DNA from: Guillardia theta CCMP2712 | Taxonomy: Eukaryota; Cryptophyceae; Pyrenomonadales; Geminigeraceae | DNA length: 64,000 nt | Assembly (NCBI RefSeq): GCF_000315625.1 | Contig: NW_005434602.1 | Span: 164,750-228,749, forward strand | Reading direction: 5' to 3' | In this document: in pieces, positions 58,358-64,000 of the stretch | How positions within the stretch are numbered: position 1 is the first letter of the stretch | Layout of the letters: every line of letters starts with the position of its first letter | Made by a program: the position numbers and the translations under genes | The notes under the pieces: model-generated | The model's input: only the letters and a program-made list of their open reading frames with translations | Database searches by the model: none | Told to the model about the DNA's origin: nothing

Positions 58358-59413
58358 ATGTCCCTTCATCTTTCAAGTGCTCTGAGATGGTGCCTGCTGT
58401 TTGCCTCGTGGTTCTTCGATCTTTGTCAATGTTTTAGCTTTCCATGCAAGACTCATATGAGGCATAATGCACCCCCTCTTGTGGTGATGAAAAAATCAGT
58501 CTCTTCGAATCAACATGTCAAAACAAGGACTGCTGGCGGCTTCGGCAAAACAGCATCGAGCTCGAAGTCAATTGGATCGAAAAGGAGCATATTGCCATCG
58601 GAAGACTTAGCCCAACGCCTGCTCTTGGAAAGCAATGGGAATGTCGCCCATGCACAATCCAAGTTTTTCAATCAGAAGATCATCGAGATGAAGAACAGCG
58701 AGCCCCAGCTTTATTCTGAGATGCAGAGCTTGGGCTCCAAATCATCGAATGCAGAGAGTGGAAGTGAATCATCGGCCCAACTCCGCGAGCGTCTTGTGGA
58801 GATAACGTGGGATACGGTTGCCGCTTTCCTGCCCAAGGCTGGCGGAACTGTAGACTCTGTTCTCGAAAGGAAGATGATAGCGATTGCACAATCCTGTTTG
58901 CACAGACCGGAATGCAGTCTTCTGGATGTGGGGTGTGGCACGGGCTCTGTTTTGAAGTTTCTTGATGATTGCGAACATGCAGCGGGTGAGTATCATGGGA
59001 TTGACATAAGCGGCAATATGATTGAATCAGCCAAATCCCAACATCCAGGAGTTTTGTTCGAGAAAGCGAACTTTTTGCAACTACCTGTTGGAGAAGGATG
59101 CAAGAAGTATGATACCATCTTGTTCAATGGTTCTATACAGTTCTTTGTCAACCAACAGGAGGTCATCAGGCATGCAAAGAGTCTCCTGCATCCAGCAGGT
59201 CGAATCGTGATCACTCATGCTAACGGAGAAGAGTTTGTGAGGCAGGAGCAAGCCGGAAACCGCTTCCTCGTTCCCTCCCTTCTGCCCTCCACCGATTTTC
59301 TGGAGGAGATTGCAATCAAAAATGGTCTCGTGGTCATGGAGAGGGATGGAACAGATTCTTCGCTGAATGATCCAGCAAGTTTCTACTTGCAGGTGCTCGC
59401 TGATTCCGAGTAG
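58358..59413 (+). CDS. SAM-dependent methyltransferase, probably plastid-targeted
   Basis: A class I (Rossmann-fold) methyltransferase of 351 residues in one exon; substrate unknown. ATG at 58358 begins a leader MSLHLSSALRWCLLFASWFF followed by DLCQC and then FSFPCKTHMRHN. A signal peptide ending just before Phe, with a basic Ser-rich stretch after it, is the pattern of nuclear-encoded plastid proteins in algae with red-type secondary plastids. The catalytic domain has motif I LLDVGCGTGSVLKFL (~58920-58965), the acidic adenosine-binding loop YHGIDISGNMIESAK, motif II YDTILFNGSIQFF and motif III LLHPAGRIVITHANG. The C-terminus (LNDPASFYLQVLADSE) is complete, with a stop at 59411-59413. It could act on a tetrapyrrole, quinone or protein; the sequence does not decide. 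Confidence 0.85.
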   Translation: MSLHLSSALRWCLLFASWFFDLCQCFSFPCKTHMRHNAPPLVVMKKSVSSNQHVKTRTAGGFGKTASSSKSIGSKRSILPSEDLAQRLLLESNGNVAHAQSKFFNQKIIEMKNSEPQLYSEMQSLGSKSSNAESGSESSAQLRERLVEITWDTVAAFLPKAGGTVDSVLERKMIAIAQSCLHRPECSLLDVGCGTGSVLKFLDDCEHAAGEYHGIDISGNMIESAKSQHPGVLFEKANFLQLPVGEGCKKYDTILFNGSIQFFVNQQEVIRHAKSLLHPAGRIVITHANGEEFVRQEQAGNRFLVPSLLPSTDFLEEIAIKNGLVVMERDGTDSSLNDPASFYLQVLADSE

Positions 59414-60017
59414 AAAATTGTTTTTCACGAGCATTTTTCTGGTATTTTGTATGTATCTGATCCTTTAACTTGTTTTTGTAATTTGCTTATTTCCGTTCTT
59501 ACCAAGTTTCATTGAAATACTTTCAATAGCTTCACTTGTTTGGTTAAGATCTTGTTTCGTTCTTCACGAGCAGTTCTCCCAGCATGAGTGAATAAGAGTG
59601 AGAGTGGGGGAGGGGGGAGGTGAGGAGGGGCAAGCTCCTTCCCTCTGACGTTGCTGCAAAGATCGGCCGTCCGCTTGCTCCGGTGCCGCCTTTTTGTCCG
59701 TCGTCTGCAACATTTCTGCAACCGTGCGTGACTGAACACGATCCTAGTACAAATTACCCCAACGCGGGTTTCGGCCTTTCGGATCCCAGAGGAAGAACTT
59801 TAGACGGGCCACAGCCTTTCGGGTGTGAAAATTTAGTAGATTCGACCATGAACTTTAGTGGGGCCAAAAAGAACTATTGAGGAAACACGGCTTCTGCGTC
59901 GTAGGGCCAGGGAGGGCCGGAGCAAGACGACGAAAGGGAGGAAGAGGAGGAGGGGTACAGTACAACAGGAGATGCAAGGACCTTTCTAGTTGGCAACAAG
60001 GCTGAAGGCAAGCTCAC
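59414..60017. other. Intergenic
   Basis: Downstream of the methyltransferase the sequence is T-rich (possible 3' UTR to about 59540). 59580-59880 has a short open frame without motif and 59880-60000 is purine-rich. No gene is supported. Confidence 0.45.
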
Positions 60018-63000
60018 ATGTTCGCCACTTCAGTTCAACAGCCTCCTCAACCATTCGTGAGTGCAGATGAAGTGCATAGGGCGTTCGAGCAAGGATCGTA
60101 CTTCGACGACGAAGTTGATAGTCAAGTGGAGTCGATCACAAATCTGGAGAACACAGAGGGTGATTTCAGACGCGAAGCTGCTCTTGTCACGGACTACCGC
60201 ACTGAACTGCCAGAAGAAGAAAGCGAAGGCTACGACTATCACATGGAGAAGAGGTACATCCGTGAAAACATCGAGTTGCAGGGCTCGCATGTCTTCATGT
60301 GGGGTGACGGCGAGAATGGAAAGCTTGGAAATCAGTCTGAGGAAATACAACACGTGCCGTACATCGTTCCAGCATTCCGAAACGTGTTGGTCAAAGTTTG
60401 TGCTCTTGGAAAGCAACATACGCTGTTCCTGTATCTTGATAAAATCACACTTTCACTCTAAGTAACTTCACTTGCAGGAGTGCCGATGGAGTTGTCCTAT
60501 CATGCGGCTCGAATGTGTATGGGCAATTGGGCATGGGTGATCACATGCTTTCAAGATCAACACCAGTAAGCGAACCATCCAAGCAGAAAAGCCTTGACAA
60601 GTTGCAGGCTATTATACAATCTCTAAACAACATTGTCGGGATTGCCGCTGGATATTATCACTCCCTTGCACTCAATGACACTGGGAAAATTTTCTCTTGG
60701 GGAAGTGGATCTTGGGGCAAGCTAGGTGTGCATTTCTTTCCAATGCCCAGTAGCTGGCAGATGACGAACTAACGCCGTGACCCAGGCATCGGGTCTGATG
60801 CCAACGCTGAAAGTCCTCGCTTTGTGGCATCTCTTCAAAACTCAAAAGTGAAGACAATCTGTGAATGCCTGTCCGCTTGCAATGGCTGAGTCGAGCGTGA
60901 TAGGTCGTACACATCGCTTGCGGAGCTCATCACACTGCAGCAATCACTACTGTGGGTGATGTCTGGACATGGGGAAAGGGCTTGCGTGGTCAACTAGGTC
61001 ACAAGAGCGTCAAAGAAGAATTCAGGTGGCCGCAAACAACCTCTGATGTTTCCTGATGTCTGCTCATAGCCCAAGGCTGAATGCAAGTCTGAGAAAATGT
61101 GGAGCTCAAAAAATCAGGTGGATCTCACAACAGGCATTTGAGGTTGAAAGTGTTGAGCGGAGATATCCAGGTGTGGTGATGATCACACCCTGGTGATATT
61201 GCGATCGGGACAACTGTATTCTATGGGAGCAAATACCCATGGACAACTCGGCCTAGGTGACGCAACAGACAGGTGAACAAGCAGGTGAAAGCTTTCAGTG
61301 ACTGAGTTGATGATGCTTAGAATCATCCCGACTTTGGTCACCGGATTTGCGAATGAAAAGGTGATCGACATCGATGCGAAAGGATGTCGATCCATAGCAT
61401 TGACAAACACCGGGAAAGTCTTTGCCTTCGGAAATGAGACTGAACCTCACTTGAACAGAATACCAAGGTTTGCGGTATTCCTGTCCCGAAACCTTTTCTA
61501 ATCTCTTTGTAGGTTTGTTGCGGGACTGCCGAAATCGGATCTCATCATTGCAGTTGCAAGGACTGCTCACTTTGATTTCGCTATTTCTGACACCGGACAA
61601 TTGTTTCGCTGGCGACCTTTTAGCTCGGAAGAAGAAAGCAGTAGAATGCTGGAGTCCTTCCATGCCATCAAGGGTGTCGTGCGAATGTTCTGCGGTCACA
61701 ACCACATGGCAGTGATCTGCTCGCCCGAAATGGGATGTACCCAGGTATGTGAGCAGCAGTTACAAGTTCTGCGCGCTCTTCTTCTGTTGAAATTGGAGTG
61801 CAGGCCATGATTTCGCGCAACAAATCTACAAGCTTTTCTTCGGATATTTCAAGAGCAAGTCTTGAGAAATTTCCTTCGGAGAAAATTCTCCCTGCTCTTG
61901 GAACAAATACTGAGTATCTTGATGAATTCGCAACTGTACAGGTGACAACGAATGTGTTGTCATAAGCAGACAGAAGTTGTTCATTGAAATGCAGGTGCGT
62001 GATTCTCCGAGCCGAGAAGGGGATGGATACATCTACACCTATGGAAAAGGTGTCTTCGGCAGACTAGGCCATGGTGTTGAGTACACACGATCTGAGGAAA
62101 GCGTGAAGCATCCTAAGAGAATAGAGACTTTAGCGAAGATGTCGGTATGACATCATGTGAGGAGCTGAGTGCTCGGGGCTTGACGGTCTGTGATCAGGTT
62201 GTGTTCATCGCGTGCGGTAAAGACTCAACAGCAGCCCTGACAGACACCGGCAAAGTTTACACCTGGGGGAAATCAGCCCAAGGGAAACTTGGATTGGGGA
62301 GTGGCAAGCCTCTGGCTATCGTTGTGCCACAACTCGTTCAGGATCTGAGCTCCCATGTTGTGTGTCAAATCAGCCTTGGGAGAAATCATGCTGCATGCTC
62401 TACTGACATGCACAAGTTCTTTGTGTGGGGAAGCAACACCTTCGGTCAACTGGGAATACCTCACATATCCAGCTACATGCCGGACCCATATGAAATCACA
62501 TCCTTGCGAGAGGCAAACATCAGGAGCATAGCTTGCGGAGGCTGGCATACGTTGATATCCACCAACACAGGGAGTGTGATGTCGTGCGGGAAAGGATGGC
62601 ACGGCCAACTAGGACACGGGGATTATGAATCGCTGACGGCACTCTCCAAGACCCTGCCTTACTTCAAGAAGATTGTGGAGGGGTTCGGAGACTCTTTCAT
62701 CGTCAAAGTGAGTGCTGGGAAAGAGTCGTCAGCGGCCATTACAAACAAAGGAAGGCTCTTCACGTGGGGCAAAGGAGACGAGTACCAGCTTGGTCACGAG
62801 AGTTCCAAGAACGAAGCATATCCCAGAGAGGTTGAGTTCTTCGCAAAGATTAGAGTAGTCGACGTGTCGATCGGTGATTCACACATGCTGGCGTTAGATT
62901 ATTCAGGTCTGCCATATTCCTGGGGAAACGGCAGTGCTGGTCAACTAGGTCACGGAGAAATGTGTGAAAGGGAGACCTTGCCGAGGCCGATCATGCTCTG

Positions 63001-64000
63001 TAGACGTGGATTGCGAGACGGCATTGAAGAGAGATTCTTTGATATACAATGGGGGTCGTTTTACATGCAGAAAGAAACTCTACCCGGAGAAGACGAAGAA
63101 GTTGAAGTCATGCGTGAAGAAAGGGGAAAGGTTTGCTTCGCTGACCAGTGAACTCTCGTATTGATTTCGAACCCAGGTCTGTATGATCGAGGCGTATGGA
63201 AATTACAGCCTGTTTGTCCTCGAAAGGTTGGCAAACAAACAAGAGATACTGTTGTACGAAGATGCGGTCAAGAAGCAAGACCATTCCTTGAAGAAGATGA
63301 CGAAAATGACAAGAATTCGCGAATTATTTGGATGTGGCTCCGGGAGACATGGAATATTGCAGAATGTCGGGAAAGAAAAGGAATGCTTGCCTAAACATCT
63401 TCCGTTCACGTGAGTCGTCTCACGACAATCACTTTAGCTTGAGGCATGACTGACTTCTAATCCCTCAGCGATGACGGAGATGAGCTTCAAGACATCTTTG
63501 CGATTTCAGGAGGGAAAGCTCATGTTGGCATGATCGTTCGACAAGATCCGCTTCGAAACGTGGAATGGAGGAATATTACAGACATGCAAACACAGAACAT
63601 CAAAGCACAAATGCAGCAGAGAAAGAATCAGGCTTCCTCTCAACTTTTGGACCTTTCTCAGGTGATTCATCTCCATCGAATGATAATCCTAGGTTGACTC
63701 AGTGTTGTTTGACACAGCTGGACATTGAAGATAACATAGAAGACTTGCATGTTCAAGACTTCTTCGAGAATGAAGTCGAGTACAAGCTCACAGAAGCTCT
63801 CAAGTGATTGATTCTTCCATTCTTCAAAGCAACATGACTGACGAGTGATTTGTCAGGAGCTTGCCTTCGTTTGAGTATGGGAAGTGGCTATCTGCCCTTT
63901 TGGAGAATGATGTCGACCTTGAGACCTTGTCAACGCTGCAAACAGATGAAAACCTGCGGCTGATCGGAATCACCGCCATTGGAGCTCGGCGAAGGCTCCT
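60018..64000 (+). CDS. RCC1-repeat protein with C-terminal SAM domain (3' end outside window)
   Basis: Starts at ATG 60018 with an acidic N-terminus (MFATSVQQPPQPFVSADEVH) and then many RCC1 blades in short exons: HVFMWGDGENGKLGN, VVLSCGSNVYGQLGMGDH, KIFSWGSGSWGKLG, DVWTWGKGLRGQLGH, KVYTWGKSAQGKLGLG, KFFVWGSNTFGQLGI, SVMSCGKGWHGQLGHGDY, RLFTWGKGDEYQLGHE and LPYSWGNGSAGQLGHGEM. Such blades build a seven-bladed propeller; the number here suggests more than one propeller. Proteins of this type act as nucleotide-exchange factors or ubiquitin-ligase adaptors, undecided here. The largest exon is about 62197-63150. Downstream exons give a charged region and then WLSALLENDVDLETLSTLQT with RLIGITAIGARRRLL, a SAM domain reaching the window edge. 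The gene is cut at 64000; the stop is not seen. Confidence 0.85.

Noticed and set aside
1-64000. tRNA, rRNA and organelle-type genes
   Set aside because: No cloverleaf-like or conserved rRNA sequence was noticed on either strand by eye; a tRNAscan or Rfam run would be decisive.

Overview
This is a eukaryotic nuclear window: genes are split by GT-AG introns, mostly 43-63 bp, both strands are used, there are no operons, and two runs of N (22793-22892, 50906-51348) mark assembly gaps. An STN7-type thylakoid kinase with an ER-type signal peptide ahead of a transit-like stretch, and a methyltransferase whose predicted mature end starts with Phe, point to a photosynthetic protist with a complex (secondary) plastid. 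A RIB43A ciliary protein means a flagellated cell stage. A cryptophyte such as Guillardia fits best, but that is inference.

Layout. 1.2-2.7 kb (+): aquaporin. 2.9-10.4 kb (-): a very large secreted protein with laminin-IV-like, IPT/TIG, Cys-rich and beta-propeller modules. 11.5-12.9 kb (+): an unknown spliced gene. 14.9-16.0 kb (-): RIB43A. 16.8-19.2 kb (+): a triple tandem Tudor-like protein made by an almost perfect 969-bp duplication. 19.6-20.5 kb (-): small secreted protein. 21-21.6 kb (-): possible membrane protein. 21.7-24.9 kb (+): leucine-rich-repeat gene with an assembly gap and a C-terminal membrane segment. 24.9-25.5 kb (-): small secreted EF-hand protein. 27.3-29.6 kb (+): STN7-like plastid kinase.

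29.8-34 kb is a mobile-element cluster: a spliced Crypton-like tyrosine-recombinase gene that lacks the expected catalytic Tyr, and an antisense relic that looks like the tail of a reverse-transcriptase polyprotein. 34.5-50.5 kb (+): a giant UBR4/BIG-type ubiquitin ligase. It is followed convergently by an SNM1 interstrand-crosslink nuclease (50.4-53.6 kb, -) that carries UBZ4, SAM and metallo-beta-lactamase/beta-CASP domains. 55.2-57.1 kb (+): a multi-pass membrane protein with a RelA/SpoT-like C-terminal domain. 58.4-59.4 kb (+): the plastid-type methyltransferase. 60.0 kb to the window end (+): an RCC1-repeat plus SAM protein, cut by the window.

Between the genes recurs a repeat family built from very GC-rich GGCCCGG-type blocks, strand-biased ACCCC/GGGGT tracts and a short AT-rich motif found in near-identical copies at about 29.8, 53.85, 54.05 and 57.8 kb. 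No tRNA, rRNA, CRISPR array or bacterial-type regulatory site was recognised. The genes do not form an obvious common pathway.
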